Source: Paraburkholderia caffeinilytica
GTDB taxonomy: Bacteria > Pseudomonadota > Gammaproteobacteria > Burkholderiales > Burkholderiaceae
Length of the DNA stretch: 64,000 bases
Direction: 5' to 3'
Assembly (NCBI RefSeq): GCF_003368325.1
Contig: NZ_CP031466.1
Span: 1,488,001-1,552,000 of the forward strand
In this document: piece after piece, positions 9,299-18,492 of the stretch
Numbering within the stretch: the first letter of the stretch is position 1
How the letters are laid out: every line of letters starts with the position of its first letter
The notes under the pieces: generated by a model
Told to the model about the DNA's origin: nothing
The model's input: the letters and a program-made list of their open reading frames with translations, nothing else
Database searches by the model: none
Program-made: the position numbers and the translations under genes

Positions 9299-10654
9299 TC
9301 AGCCGTGCGCAGCCGGCGCGATCTGCACGGCCTGGCCGGTGCTCAGCGAATCGCCGGGGTTGTCGATCACGCGGTCGGTGGCCGCGAGGCCCGTGGTGAT
9401 TTCCACATGCGTGCCGAAGTCGCGGCCGATGTGCACTGTCTTGAGCGCCGCATGGCCATTGCCGTCGACCACGGCGACCGTCACGCCATCCGGACGAAAC
9501 AGCAGCGCGCTGACAGGCAGATCGAGCGCCGGCGTGGTCGACTGCAACTGCAGATGCACCTGCGCGTAAGCGCCTGGCATCAGTGCGCCATCCTTGTTGT
9601 CGACGTCGATCTCGACGCGCAAGGTGCGGCTCGATGGATCGATCGAGCCGGTCGTGCGCGCTACCTTTGCGGCGATGTGCCGCCCGGGATATTGCTGTGC
9701 GGTCAGATACACGCCGGTGTCGGGCGTGACGTAGGGCGCGTCGTTCTGCGGCACGTCCACGAACACGCGCAGCACGCCGGTCTGCTGGATATGAAACAGC
9801 TCGCCCGACATGCCTGCCGCGCCAGGCGTGCCGCCCGCCGTCACGAGTGCGCCGACGTCGACGTTGCGCGCGGTGATGACGCCGTCGAACGGCGCGGTGA
9901 TCTTCTCGTACGACACCAGCTCGGCGAGATGCGCGACGTTGGCCTGCGCCGACGCCAGCATCGCGCGACGCGCCTCCATGTCGCTGACTTTGGTATCCGC
10001 ATCCTGCTGCGCGACCGATTGGGTTTTCAGCATCTCCTGCCAGCGCTGCGCGGTGGTCCTCGCAAAGTCGAAGTTGGTCTGGGCGGTGGCTTCGTCGGCG
10101 CGGGCCTGGCGCAGTTGTGCGTCGAGATCGGGCGCGTCGATGGTGGCGAGCGTCTGGCCGCTTTTCACCTGCGCGCCGATGTCGGTGTTCCAGTGCGCGA
10201 GATAGCCGCTGGTGCGCGCATAGATCGATGCTTCGGCGAACGGTGTCACCGCGCCTGGCAGCAGCAGTTCGTGGACAGCCGGCGCGGGGCGGGGCGTGAC
10301 CACGGAAACACTGAGCACGCTTTGGGCTTGCGTCTGTTGCGTCAACGCGGCGCTTGCATGCAGACGCGGCACGATGCCGACAATCAGCAACGCCGCGGCG
10401 AGGCCGGCCAATGCGAACGGCCACGCGTGGCGGCGCCGATTCGAGCTTGTGCTCAGGTCGGCTGAGCGTGCGGTTCCGGCAGCGTCGGCGTGCGAGTATT
10501 CCTTGTCGCGCGCGGACTGAGCGGTTTCAGCGGCATGCGCAGTGCTGGCGGAGCGTACCGCTTCGTCGACCTTGGCAGCCTCTGCGGCTCGATCAGTATC
10601 AACAGCCGGTTCAGACCTGTCGCCGAGGTCCGGCGGAAGTGATGGATTGTTCAT
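9299..10654 (-). CDS. RND efflux periplasmic adaptor (membrane fusion protein)
   Basis: A 451-aa HlyD/AcrA-type adaptor that bridges the inner-membrane pump and the outer-membrane channel. An unusual N-terminal cytoplasmic extension of about 70 residues rich in Ala, Asp and Ser precedes one membrane helix (about 75-95, AWPFALAGLAAALLIVGIV). The lipoyl half-motif, an alpha-hairpin with heptads (QARADEATAQTNFDFARTTA), the beta-barrel and the C-terminal membrane-proximal domain follow. It is anchored by a helix, not by a lipid, because no lipobox cysteine is present. It lies 19 bp after the pump gene. The long charged N-terminal extension is atypical for AcrA-like adaptors. Confidence 0.92.
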   Translation of the reverse strand: MNNPSLPPDLGDRSEPAVDTDRAAEAAKVDEAVRSASTAHAAETAQSARDKEYSHADAAGTARSADLSTSSNRRRHAWPFALAGLAAALLIVGIVPRLHASAALTQQTQAQSVLSVSVVTPRPAPAVHELLLPGAVTPFAEASIYARTSGYLAHWNTDIGAQVKSGQTLATIDAPDLDAQLRQARADEATAQTNFDFARTTAQRWQEMLKTQSVAQQDADTKVSDMEARRAMLASAQANVAHLAELVSYEKITAPFDGVITARNVDVGALVTAGGTPGAAGMSGELFHIQQTGVLRVFVDVPQNDAPYVTPDTGVYLTAQQYPGRHIAAKVARTTGSIDPSSRTLRVEIDVDNKDGALMPGAYAQVHLQLQSTTPALDLPVSALLFRPDGVTVAVVDGNGHAALKTVHIGRDFGTHVEITTGLAATDRVIDNPGDSLSTGQAVQIAPAAHG

Positions 10655-10673
10655 GAGCTAGTTCTCGTCGGAG

Positions 10674-13600
10674 TCAAAGTGTGCGGGCGGGAACGCGGGA
10701 TTCCTGTTGCTCGGCGCGAGTCGCGCGGCGTTTGTCGAGCCACGCATGCACCATGCCGTAGACGACCGGAACGAACAGCAAGGTGGACACCGTGCCGAGC
10801 GCCAGGCCGCCGATCACCGCGCGGCCGAGCGGCGCGTTCTGTTCGCCGCCGTCGCCGAGACCGAGCGCCATCGGCAGCATGCCGATCAGCATCGCGAGCG
10901 CGGTCATCAGCACCGGACGGAAACGGCTGAATCCGGCTTCGAGCGCGGCCTGCAGCGGCGGCTTGCCGCCGTGATGGAATTCACGCGCGGTGTTGATCAC
11001 GAGAATGCTGTTGGCAGTGGCGATACCGATGCACAGAATGGTGCCGGTCAGCGCCGGCACGCTCAGGCTCGTGCCGGTGCTGAACAACATCCACGCGATG
11101 CCCGCCAGCGAACCCGGCAGGCCGCTGATGATGATGAGCGGATCGAGCCACGACTGAAAATTGACGACCATCAGCAGATAGACGAGGGCGATCGCGAACA
11201 CGAGACCGCTTGCGAGGCCGCTGAACGAGTCGTGCATCGCCTGCACCTGGCCGCGCACCACGATCGACGCGCCCGGCGGCAATTGCGGCCGGATCTGATC
11301 GACGAGGCGGGTCACGTCGGTTGCCACGCCACCGAGATCGCGCCCTTGGGCCGACGCGAAAATATCGAGCACCGGCTGCACGTTGTAGTGCGAGACGACG
11401 GCTTGCTGGGTGGCGCGTGTCAGCGTACTCATCGCACCGAGCAGGTTCTGCGGAGCGGGGCCGGCGCCGTTGGCCGTTGCGGACGCCGTCACTGCCCCTG
11501 TACCGGCGGCGCCGCTCTGCGCGACCGGAATATTGGCCAGCGCCTGCAGTGAGTTGATGTCGTACTGCGGCATCATCGCCATGAGCGGATAGCTGACGCC
11601 GTTGTGCGGATCGAGCCAGAAGTTAGGCGTAGTCTGGGCGCTGCCGGAGAGCGCGATCAGCAGGTTCTGCGATACGTCCCGTTGCACCAGGCCGGCCTGA
11701 ATCGCCCGCGTACGGTCGACATTCACGTTGATCGCGGGTTCGTCGCCCGGTTGCTGGATGCGCGCATCGACCAGACCGCGCACGCCGCGCAGTTGGGCGA
11801 GCAAGCGGTTCGCCACGACGCGATTGGCGTCGAGCTTGTTGCCGACGATCTGAATATCGATCGGCGCGGGCAGGCCGAAGTTGAGAATCTGGCTGACGAT
11901 ATCGGCGGGCAGGAAAGCAAACGTGACGCCGGGGAAATCCCTGGACAGCGTGGTGCGCAGCGTCGCGACATAGGCGGCCGTGGGCTTGTGCCCGGCTGCG
12001 AGCGTGATCATCACGTCGGCGTCTTCGGGGCCGATCGGGTCGGACGAATCGTAGGTCAGGTTGATGCCGCTCACCGGCACGCCGATGTTGTCGAGCATGG
12101 AAGCGAGCTCCTGCTTCGGAATCACGCTGCGCACACGGGCCTCGACTTCGTCGGTGAGGCGCGCGGTGTCCTCGATGCGCGTGCCGGTCGGCGCACGCAG
12201 ATGCAGGCGGATCTCGCCGGTATCGACAGCGGGGAAGAAATCGCGGCCGGCAAATGGCACCAGGGCGAGCGAGCCGATGCACAGCAGCAGGAAGATCGCG
12301 ATGAAACGGCGCGGGTGCGCGATCGCCGAGCCGAGCACGCTGCGATAGCGTTCACGCAACCTCTCGAAGCGATGTTCGAAGGCAGCCTGGAAACGGATCA
12401 GGCGCGCAATCGGGCCGTTGCCTGTGACCGGCGCGTTGCTGCGCGCCCGCATCAGATACATCGCGAGGGTCGGCACCAGCGTACGCGAGAAGAAATACGA
12501 CGCGATCATCGCGAACACCACCGCTTCGGCGAGCGGCACGAACAGATAGCGCGCCACGCCGGAGAGCAGAAACATCGGCACGAACACGATGCAGATGGAC
12601 AGCGTCGAGACGAAAGTCGGCACGGCGATTTCGCCCGAGCCGTTCAGAATCGCGTCGTGCAGCGGCTCGCCGTTCTCCAGATGGTGCGTGATGTTTTCGA
12701 TCGCGACGGTGGCGTCGTCGACGAGAATCCCCACCGCGAGCGCGAGCCCGCCGAGCGTCATGATGTTGATGGTCTGGCCGAGCGCGGACAGTGCGATCAG
12801 CGACGTCAGCACCGCGAGCGGAATCGACACCGCGATGATCAGCGTGGCGCGCCAGCTGCCGAGAAACAGCAGGATCATCAGCGCGGTCAGGGCCGCGGCG
12901 ATCACCGCCTCGCGCGCCACACCCACTACCGCCGACTTCACGAACACCGATTGATCGGACAGCGCGGTGATATGCAGCGCGCTCGGCAAACCGGCCGCGA
13001 TATGCGGCAGCATCGCCTTGACCTGCTGGATGATGGTCAACGTGGACGTGCTGCCTGATTTTTCGATGGTGAGGAGCGCGGCGCGCTTGCCGTCGTTGCG
13101 CACGATGTTGGTTTGCGGCGCATAACCGTCGCGCACGTGGGCGACGTCGCGCACATACACCACGCCGCCGGCTACCGTTTTGATCGGCAGGTCGTTCAGC
13201 GCGGCCACCGTGTCGGTGCTGCCGTTCATCTGCACGTTGTATTCCTTTGTGCCGATTTTGGCGGTGCCGCCCGGCAAAATCAGGTTCTGCGCATTGACGG
13301 CGTTGACCACGTCGAGCGGGGCGAGGCCTTTGGCCTGCAGCGCGCGCGGATCGATATCGACCATGATCTGCCGCACCTTGCCGCCGAACGGCAGCGGCAC
13401 CGAGGCGCCTTGCACCGTCGCCAGTTGTGTGCGGATCTGGCTGTTGCCGAGGTCGTAGAGCTGCTGTTCGGACAGCGTGTCGCTGGAAAGTCCGAGTTGC
13501 AGGATCGGCACCGTCGACGCGTTGTACGTGATGATGTTCGGCGGTAGCGTGCCAGGCGGCAGCACGCGCAGGATCGACGCGGAATTGGAGGCTGCCTCGG

Positions 13601-13919
13601 CAATCGCGCGATTGATGTCCGCGCCCGGGTGAAAGAAGATCTTCACCACCGAAACGCCGTTCAGCGATTGGGACTCGATATGCTCGATATCGTCGACGTC
13701 GGAGGTCAGTGCGCGCTCGTAGTTCGACGTGATGCGGTTGGCCATGTCCTGGGCGGAAAAGCCGTTATACGTCCAGACGATGCTGACTACCGGGATATCG
13801 ATGTTCGGGAAGATATCGGTCGGCGTGCGCAGTATCGCGAGGGGGCCGACGATAAAAATCAACACCGCGAGGACCACGAATGTATAGGGGCGGCGCAGCG
13901 CGAGCTTGACGATCCACAT
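10674..13919 (-). CDS. RND efflux inner-membrane transporter (HAE-1-like)
   Basis: A 1081-aa proton-driven pump, close to the usual 1020-1060 aa with a slightly longer C terminus. It has the family plan: a helix at residues 12-30, a porter domain, helices 2-7 around 330-540, a second porter domain and a second helix block around 870-1060. GGLALAVGILVDDATVAIEN in helix 4 carries the paired aspartates of the proton relay. The central loop has an Ala/Gly/Thr-rich insertion around nt 11440-11530. As first gene of the operon it has 300 bp of upstream DNA with two response-regulator boxes. The acidic relay favours multidrug over CusA-type metal export, which sits oddly with a heavy-metal-type sensor pair. 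Confidence 0.93.
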   Translation of the reverse strand: MWIVKLALRRPYTFVVLAVLIFIVGPLAILRTPTDIFPNIDIPVVSIVWTYNGFSAQDMANRITSNYERALTSDVDDIEHIESQSLNGVSVVKIFFHPGADINRAIAEAASNSASILRVLPPGTLPPNIITYNASTVPILQLGLSSDTLSEQQLYDLGNSQIRTQLATVQGASVPLPFGGKVRQIMVDIDPRALQAKGLAPLDVVNAVNAQNLILPGGTAKIGTKEYNVQMNGSTDTVAALNDLPIKTVAGGVVYVRDVAHVRDGYAPQTNIVRNDGKRAALLTIEKSGSTSTLTIIQQVKAMLPHIAAGLPSALHITALSDQSVFVKSAVVGVAREAVIAAALTALMILLFLGSWRATLIIAVSIPLAVLTSLIALSALGQTINIMTLGGLALAVGILVDDATVAIENITHHLENGEPLHDAILNGSGEIAVPTFVSTLSICIVFVPMFLLSGVARYLFVPLAEAVVFAMIASYFFSRTLVPTLAMYLMRARSNAPVTGNGPIARLIRFQAAFEHRFERLRERYRSVLGSAIAHPRRFIAIFLLLCIGSLALVPFAGRDFFPAVDTGEIRLHLRAPTGTRIEDTARLTDEVEARVRSVIPKQELASMLDNIGVPVSGINLTYDSSDPIGPEDADVMITLAAGHKPTAAYVATLRTTLSRDFPGVTFAFLPADIVSQILNFGLPAPIDIQIVGNKLDANRVVANRLLAQLRGVRGLVDARIQQPGDEPAINVNVDRTRAIQAGLVQRDVSQNLLIALSGSAQTTPNFWLDPHNGVSYPLMAMMPQYDINSLQALANIPVAQSGAAGTGAVTASATANGAGPAPQNLLGAMSTLTRATQQAVVSHYNVQPVLDIFASAQGRDLGGVATDVTRLVDQIRPQLPPGASIVVRGQVQAMHDSFSGLASGLVFAIALVYLLMVVNFQSWLDPLIIISGLPGSLAGIAWMLFSTGTSLSVPALTGTILCIGIATANSILVINTAREFHHGGKPPLQAALEAGFSRFRPVLMTALAMLIGMLPMALGLGDGGEQNAPLGRAVIGGLALGTVSTLLFVPVVYGMVHAWLDKRRATRAEQQESRVPARTL

Positions 13920-14054
13920 GGCGGTTTCCTGAAAAGAGGCAGAGAGAGGCGCGCGGTTTTCGGTGCGCCTCGCGGCATGGGGCGGCGCGGGACGCGGGCT
14001 TCTTCGTGAGTCAGGAGTGTGGGGTTGGGGCGCTTACCTGTTGTGGTCGGGTGG

Positions 14055-14070
14055 ATTACCGTTCTGTTAT
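14055..14070. promoter_or_regulatory. Candidate response-regulator box 1 of the RND/DUF4148 divergent promoter
   Basis: ATTAC-N6-GTTAT. Together with the second box it forms a 19-bp imperfect inverted repeat (14054-14072 against 14099-14117, 17 of 19 positions complementary) with centres 46 bp apart. Confidence 0.6.
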
Positions 14071-14100
14071 CTTGAGGTTCTGTTTATCGGCGATGTGCAG

Positions 14101-14116
14101 ATAACGAAACGGTAAT
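14101..14116. promoter_or_regulatory. Candidate response-regulator box 2 of the RND/DUF4148 divergent promoter
   Basis: ATAAC-N6-GTAAT, the mirror image of box 1. It lies 105 bp before the DUF4148 gene and 182 bp before the pump gene, so both directions could be controlled. Confidence 0.6.
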
Positions 14117-14220
14117 CTGCGGGTCAGGGCTCCGACAGCTGAAATGACAAGAATGGGAAGCGTGGTTCAGGTTCAGGCCACTCATTTCTTGCACTTCTTG
14201 CACATCATCGGAGAGACATC

Positions 14221-14508
14221 ATGAAACTGCTTACCGCTATTGCCGTTGCTGCCCTCAGCCTGCCGTTCGGCGCGAATGCCTTTGCTCAATCCAATCCGTC
14301 AGGGTTGACGCGCGCTGAAGTTATGGCGCAGTTGCAGCAGGCTCAGGCTGAAGGGCTCGTGCCGGTGCGGAGTAACGACTATCCGCCTTCGGATGCGGAG
14401 ATCGCCCGGAATCGGGAGATTTATGCTATTCAGCATGGGGTGGGTGACGCTGGCGCTGTGAAGACTGCTGGGGCGGCTGTGGGGCAGGGTGGGGTGGGTT
14501 CTAATTGA
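14221..14508 (+). CDS. Small exported DUF4148-type protein
   Basis: A 95-aa protein with a clear Sec signal peptide (residues 1-23, ending FGANAFAQ) and a short mature part containing SGLTRAEVMAQLQQAQAEGL, the pattern of the DUF4148 family common in Burkholderiales. GGAGAGACATC precedes the ATG. It is transcribed away from the RND operon and shares its divergent promoter with the two response-regulator boxes. It is therefore a likely member of the same regulon, probably a periplasmic stress protein. No function is established for the family. Confidence 0.85.
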   Translation: MKLLTAIAVAALSLPFGANAFAQSNPSGLTRAEVMAQLQQAQAEGLVPVRSNDYPPSDAEIARNREIYAIQHGVGDAGAVKTAGAAVGQGGVGSN

Positions 14509-15036
14509 TGGGTTGTCGGGACGCCTGCGCGTGTTGGGGTTTTCTTGGTCTGTTTGTTTTTCTGTTTGTTTTTCTGTTTGGTTTGTGTGCGCGCGGTGTT
14601 GGCTTTTCCTTGTTTTGGTAGTGGTCTATTAGCGTCGCCCCTGTGCGGGGCAGGCACCTACTTTTCTTTGCCTGCCGCAAAGAAAAGTAGGCAAAAGAAA
14701 GCGGCTCAAACCGCTAATGCTAAGCGGGCACCGTAGCTCGCACACGGTAGTGGTGCATCTGGAATCCGTGCTCGCGCCCCTGCCTGCGCTAGTGACAAGG
14801 GCGTCATTCTTCCGGCGGCGCTGCGCGCGCCGAAGCGTGCTTCATAACACCGATCGCTGCGTTTTCGTGTTCGCTTTTATCCAACGCGGTGATCTGTGTT
14901 GTGTTGCCCTTGGCCGGTTGGGCATTGCCGAATTGTTCGAGTGCGCTTGAGCGCGCACTCGCTGGTGTGACCTCGCCGTGCGTTGCGGGTGCCGTCTTTT
15001 TTGCCGCGCTCAGTTATGTCACGCAGGTAACGTGCG
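14509..15036. other. Non-coding gap with Burkholderia-type hairpin repeat
   Basis: No convincing gene. It holds a 12-bp tandem repeat CTGTTTGTTTTT (14550-14580). A perfect 14-bp hairpin follows, CCTACTTTTCTTTG at 14657-14670 paired with 14678-14691 across a 7-base loop, next to a smaller GCGG/CCGC hairpin at 14701-14714. I recognise the hairpin sequence as one that recurs between genes in Burkholderia-group genomes. Confidence 0.7.
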
Positions 15037-15798
15037 CTAACTCAAACCCACTGCCCAGTCCACCGCTGCGTCGAACAGGCTGTTTCCCGCCGGCGACAGG
15101 TTGGCGAATGTGTCGTTGTTCAGGAAAAGCATCACGCGACGGGCCGGGGCCAGCGACTCGTAGTCCATCGTCGCACCCTTCTCATACGCGAAGATCGCCG
15201 CCTTTTCCGGTTGGCCGTACAACGTTGCAATGGTTGTCGCGCCCAAGCCGGGTTTGCCCCAGCTCATCGGGGCCTGTTTGACGTATACGTTCGCGACGCC
15301 TGCCGGTAAGCCGGCTGCGATCGGGTGCGGGGCGTTGACCAGCCACAAGTAACGCTCTTTCTCCGCTTCGCCAAAATCGACGTCGTGACGCTTGCCCGTC
15401 ATCGCGAAGTCGTCGAGTAAATCGTTCTCCCACGTCAACAACGGTTTGGCCAGATAGCGCCAGCCACCCGCCACCTGTTTCGATGAGACCGTCGATGAAA
15501 TGACGACCAGCTCCGCATCGCCAACTGCCTCGGGCGGTTGCGCCTGGTCCAGCATGCGCACGCTGTAGCCGCGTGCGTCCAGGCGTGCCGCGATCTTCTG
15601 GTCGACGGCCAGGTTCGGGCCGTTCAGTTGCACGATCATCACGATTTTTTTGCCCGTGCGTGATCCGCTCGATGCCGCGTGCGCGGCCGGTGTCGCGACG
15701 GCGAGCAAGGCTCCGAGGCCCGCTGCCGCCGTGAGAAAGGTACGGCGTTTGTGTGCGGGCGCTGAGCCCTGTTCAGGGCGGCGATTCAGACGTTTCAT
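15037..15798 (-). CDS. Tat-exported protein with a glutamine-amidotransferase-like fold
   Basis: A 253-aa protein, start chosen at 15798 because it gives a twin-arginine signal (KRRTFLTAAAGLGALLAVA, ending AAHAA). The mature part begins GKKIVMIVQLNG and continues with alternating beta and helix elements (AELVVISSTV, RYLWLVNAPHPI). This resembles ThuA or class-I glutamine-amidotransferase-like domains, but I cannot see a clear catalytic Cys. It lies 68 bp after the TonB receptor on the same strand, so it is probably the last gene of the fecI-fecR-receptor operon with a periplasmic role in iron or ligand handling. That role is inferred only from position. Confidence 0.75.
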   Translation of the reverse strand: MKRLNRRPEQGSAPAHKRRTFLTAAAGLGALLAVATPAAHAASSGSRTGKKIVMIVQLNGPNLAVDQKIAARLDARGYSVRMLDQAQPPEAVGDAELVVISSTVSSKQVAGGWRYLAKPLLTWENDLLDDFAMTGKRHDVDFGEAEKERYLWLVNAPHPIAAGLPAGVANVYVKQAPMSWGKPGLGATTIATLYGQPEKAAIFAYEKGATMDYESLAPARRVMLFLNNDTFANLSPAGNSLFDAAVDWAVGLS

Positions 15799-15866
15799 GA
15801 TGATTCCAGTCTCGTGTTGATCAGGTAGAAGCGTGTATTGCGTGCGAGGTGCGAGGTCGGTACGGC

Positions 15867-18377
15867 CTAGAACTCGAGTGTCGACAGCAGGGAGACCTGG
15901 CGTGCGTCGCCGACCGATACGAAGTACTTGTTCACGCTCGACGGGTAGTAAGTCTTGTTGAACAGGTTCTTCACGTTGAGCTGGAACGACAGATGCCGAT
16001 TGCCGAGTTTGGTCTCGTACGTGGCGAAGGCGTCGGCGACGGTGTAGGCCGGTAGCGTAAAGCTGTTGGCCGAATCGCCCGGGCGCGTGCCGACGTAATG
16101 CGCGCCGGCGCCGATGCGCAACTGGTCGCCGCCGAAGATCGCGCCGAAGTCGTATACGGCCGCAAGCGATGCCGTGTTCTGCGGGGCATTCCACAGGCGC
16201 TTGCCGGCGTAAAGCGGGTCCTCGGTGGTCTTCGCGTCGATGTATGCGTAGCTCGCGATCACGCTCCAGTGCTGGCCGATCTGGCCGGCTACGTCGAGTT
16301 CCACGCCGCGCGAACGCGCCTTGCCGGCGGTGCGCCAGTCAGTCTGTTTAGTGGTGTCGTTGTACTGCTGCACCAGCACGTTTTTCTTGTCGATATTGAA
16401 CAGCGCCAGCGTGCCGCTCAGGCCGTTGGGCATCGCCACCTTGGCGCCGAGCTCCCATGAAGTGGCTTCCTCAGGCTGCACCGATGAATCGATCACCACG
16501 CCCGAAGACAGCGGGGCGATCGTCGAGGTCGGCTTGAGCGACTGTGTGTAGCTGCCGTATAGCGATACCGTGTCGGTCCATTTGTAAACCACGCCCGCAC
16601 GCGGCAGCCATTTGGTGCCGTTGATGTCGGTGTTGACGACAAATGGCCGGCCCTTTCCCGCGATCTGGTTGTAGCTCAGAAAACGCGCGCCGCCGATCAG
16701 GATCCACTTGTCCGTGAGGTGCAAACTGTCCTGGAAGAAAAGCGACCGGTCGTGCAGCGTGTCGGTCTGATCGCTGTCGCTCGCCGACACAGTCGTCGAT
16801 GGGCTCTCCAGACCGTAGACCGGGTGGAAATAGTTGAACGGATATTTCGTAGCCTGGCGCAGCAGGTCCTTGCGATAGATGCGGCGGTACTCGTCGTCGA
16901 CGCCGACCTGCAGATCGTTGCGCAATCCGGCAATGTCGAAATGACCGTCCACGTAGGCAATCGCGTAACTGTCCGTGCTGAGCGCGCCATGCGTGGCGTC
17001 GTTACTGCGCGACACGGCACCGGTCGTGCTGTTGATGCCTTGCACGCGTAACTGGCCCGCGTCATAGGTCTCGCGGTTGTAGCTGTAGCCGAAGTGCGCC
17101 TTCCAGTTGGCGTTGATCTGATGGTCGATGCTGATCTGCGCAAGATTCGATTCGCCGTCCATTTCGTTGAACGGTTCGTCGAGACGTTCACGGCTCGAGA
17201 TGGCGAGCGGCTTGTTGGTCTTCGGGTCGAGCGCGGTGCCGCGGTCGAATGGATAGAGAAACTTGCGGTATTCGTACGAGGCCACCACCTGCGTGTCGCG
17301 TCCGTACCAGGCGAGGGAGGGCGCCACGAGCGTCTCGCGATGTTCGCCGAAATTACGCCAGTATTGCTCGTCGGTCTGATCGACAACCAGCCGGTAGGCG
17401 AGGCGGGAGTCGCCGATCGGCCCGGTCGTATCGAGCGTCGCGCCGGCGCCATTGCGGCCGTGTCCGTAGGTTGAGCCGAGCACCGAGATCGCGTGATAGG
17501 AGTGGAGCAAGGGTTGCTTGCTTACCACGTTGACGACGCCGCCCGGGTCCATGATCCCGTATAGCAGCGAAGTCGGACCTTTGAGGACTTCGACGCTGTC
17601 GGCGGCGGCGTTCAGCGCGCGCCCCTGCACGAGCGGCATGCCGTTGTGCATGATCGAGCCGTCGCGATTGCCGCCGAAGCCGCGCTTGAGCAAGGTGTCC
17701 TGCGTGCCGGCCAGCGTATTGCCTTGCACGACGCCGCTCACGTTCGCGAGCGCGTCGTCCAGATTGCGCGGACGTTGGTCGCGCAATACCTGGGCCGGCA
17801 CGATGTTGACGGCCTGGGCCGTGTCGAGCACCGGCGTATCCGAACGGGTCACGACTGCGTCGACAGGTGGCCGGTAGCTGCCGGCTTTCACCGTCGACGA
17901 GCTGACGGTCACGGCGGGAAGGGTGGCGCCGGGCGCGTCGCTGTTGTCGGCCGACGGCTCGGCGCGCTGCACGAGCGTATAGCTGCCATTGGACTGTTGC
18001 ACCGCGCCGAGCCCCGTGCCGCGCAGGATTCGATCGAAGCCTTGCTGCACGTCGTAATCGCCGCGCAGGCCTTCACTCTTGCGCCCGTCCGTCAGCGCCG
18101 GCGGAAACGACAGCAGCAAGCGGCTCTCGCGTCCGAAGCGATTGAGCACGGCTTCGAGCGGGCCTGCCGGAATGTCGTAACTTTTACGCGGCGACGCCTC
18201 CGCCGTGGATGGCGCATCGGCTGCCAGCGCGACGTTGAACGGCAGTCCCGCCGAGATCAGCGCGGCCGTTGCAAGATGCCGCGCGAAGTGTGCCGGCTGT
18301 CGCGCGCGCAAAGCGCCACGACTGTCACGACTGCCGCAGATGCCGTTGCCGGCGCCGGTTTTTCGATGCTGTCCCAT
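15867..18377 (-). CDS. TonB-dependent siderophore receptor with STN signalling domain
   Basis: An 836-aa outer-membrane transducer-receptor. After a signal peptide of about 50 residues, an STN domain (YDIPAGPLEAVLNRFGRESR onward, about residues 60-140) would contact the FecR-like anti-sigma protein. A TonB-box-like stretch LPAVTVSSS, a plug domain (VVNVVSKQPL) and a 22-strand barrel ending in STLEF follow. The frame allows an earlier start at 18452; the ATG at 18377 is preferred because it is nearer the signal peptide. The STN domain plus adjacent fecI/fecR indicates cell-surface signalling. The siderophore cannot be named from sequence. Confidence 0.9.
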   Translation of the reverse strand: MGQHRKTGAGNGICGSRDSRGALRARQPAHFARHLATAALISAGLPFNVALAADAPSTAEASPRKSYDIPAGPLEAVLNRFGRESRLLLSFPPALTDGRKSEGLRGDYDVQQGFDRILRGTGLGAVQQSNGSYTLVQRAEPSADNSDAPGATLPAVTVSSSTVKAGSYRPPVDAVVTRSDTPVLDTAQAVNIVPAQVLRDQRPRNLDDALANVSGVVQGNTLAGTQDTLLKRGFGGNRDGSIMHNGMPLVQGRALNAAADSVEVLKGPTSLLYGIMDPGGVVNVVSKQPLLHSYHAISVLGSTYGHGRNGAGATLDTTGPIGDSRLAYRLVVDQTDEQYWRNFGEHRETLVAPSLAWYGRDTQVVASYEYRKFLYPFDRGTALDPKTNKPLAISSRERLDEPFNEMDGESNLAQISIDHQINANWKAHFGYSYNRETYDAGQLRVQGINSTTGAVSRSNDATHGALSTDSYAIAYVDGHFDIAGLRNDLQVGVDDEYRRIYRKDLLRQATKYPFNYFHPVYGLESPSTTVSASDSDQTDTLHDRSLFFQDSLHLTDKWILIGGARFLSYNQIAGKGRPFVVNTDINGTKWLPRAGVVYKWTDTVSLYGSYTQSLKPTSTIAPLSSGVVIDSSVQPEEATSWELGAKVAMPNGLSGTLALFNIDKKNVLVQQYNDTTKQTDWRTAGKARSRGVELDVAGQIGQHWSVIASYAYIDAKTTEDPLYAGKRLWNAPQNTASLAAVYDFGAIFGGDQLRIGAGAHYVGTRPGDSANSFTLPAYTVADAFATYETKLGNRHLSFQLNVKNLFNKTYYPSSVNKYFVSVGDARQVSLLSTLEF

Positions 18378-18492
18378 GTTCAAAGCTCGCAGGAAGGTAG
18401 ACGATGTGTTGCTCTCATCTCCCTTGTCACGCGAGATTCGAAAACAGCTCACAACAGATGAAAAAATTTTCGGCGCCGGCAGCGCGCCGGTT

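Noticed and set aside
9273..10424. Upstream extension of the outer-membrane efflux gene frame (906 aa in total)
   Set aside because: The extension is Arg-rich and antiparallel in pattern to no family; it overlaps the membrane-fusion gene completely, and the lipoprotein signal at 9272 fixes the real start.
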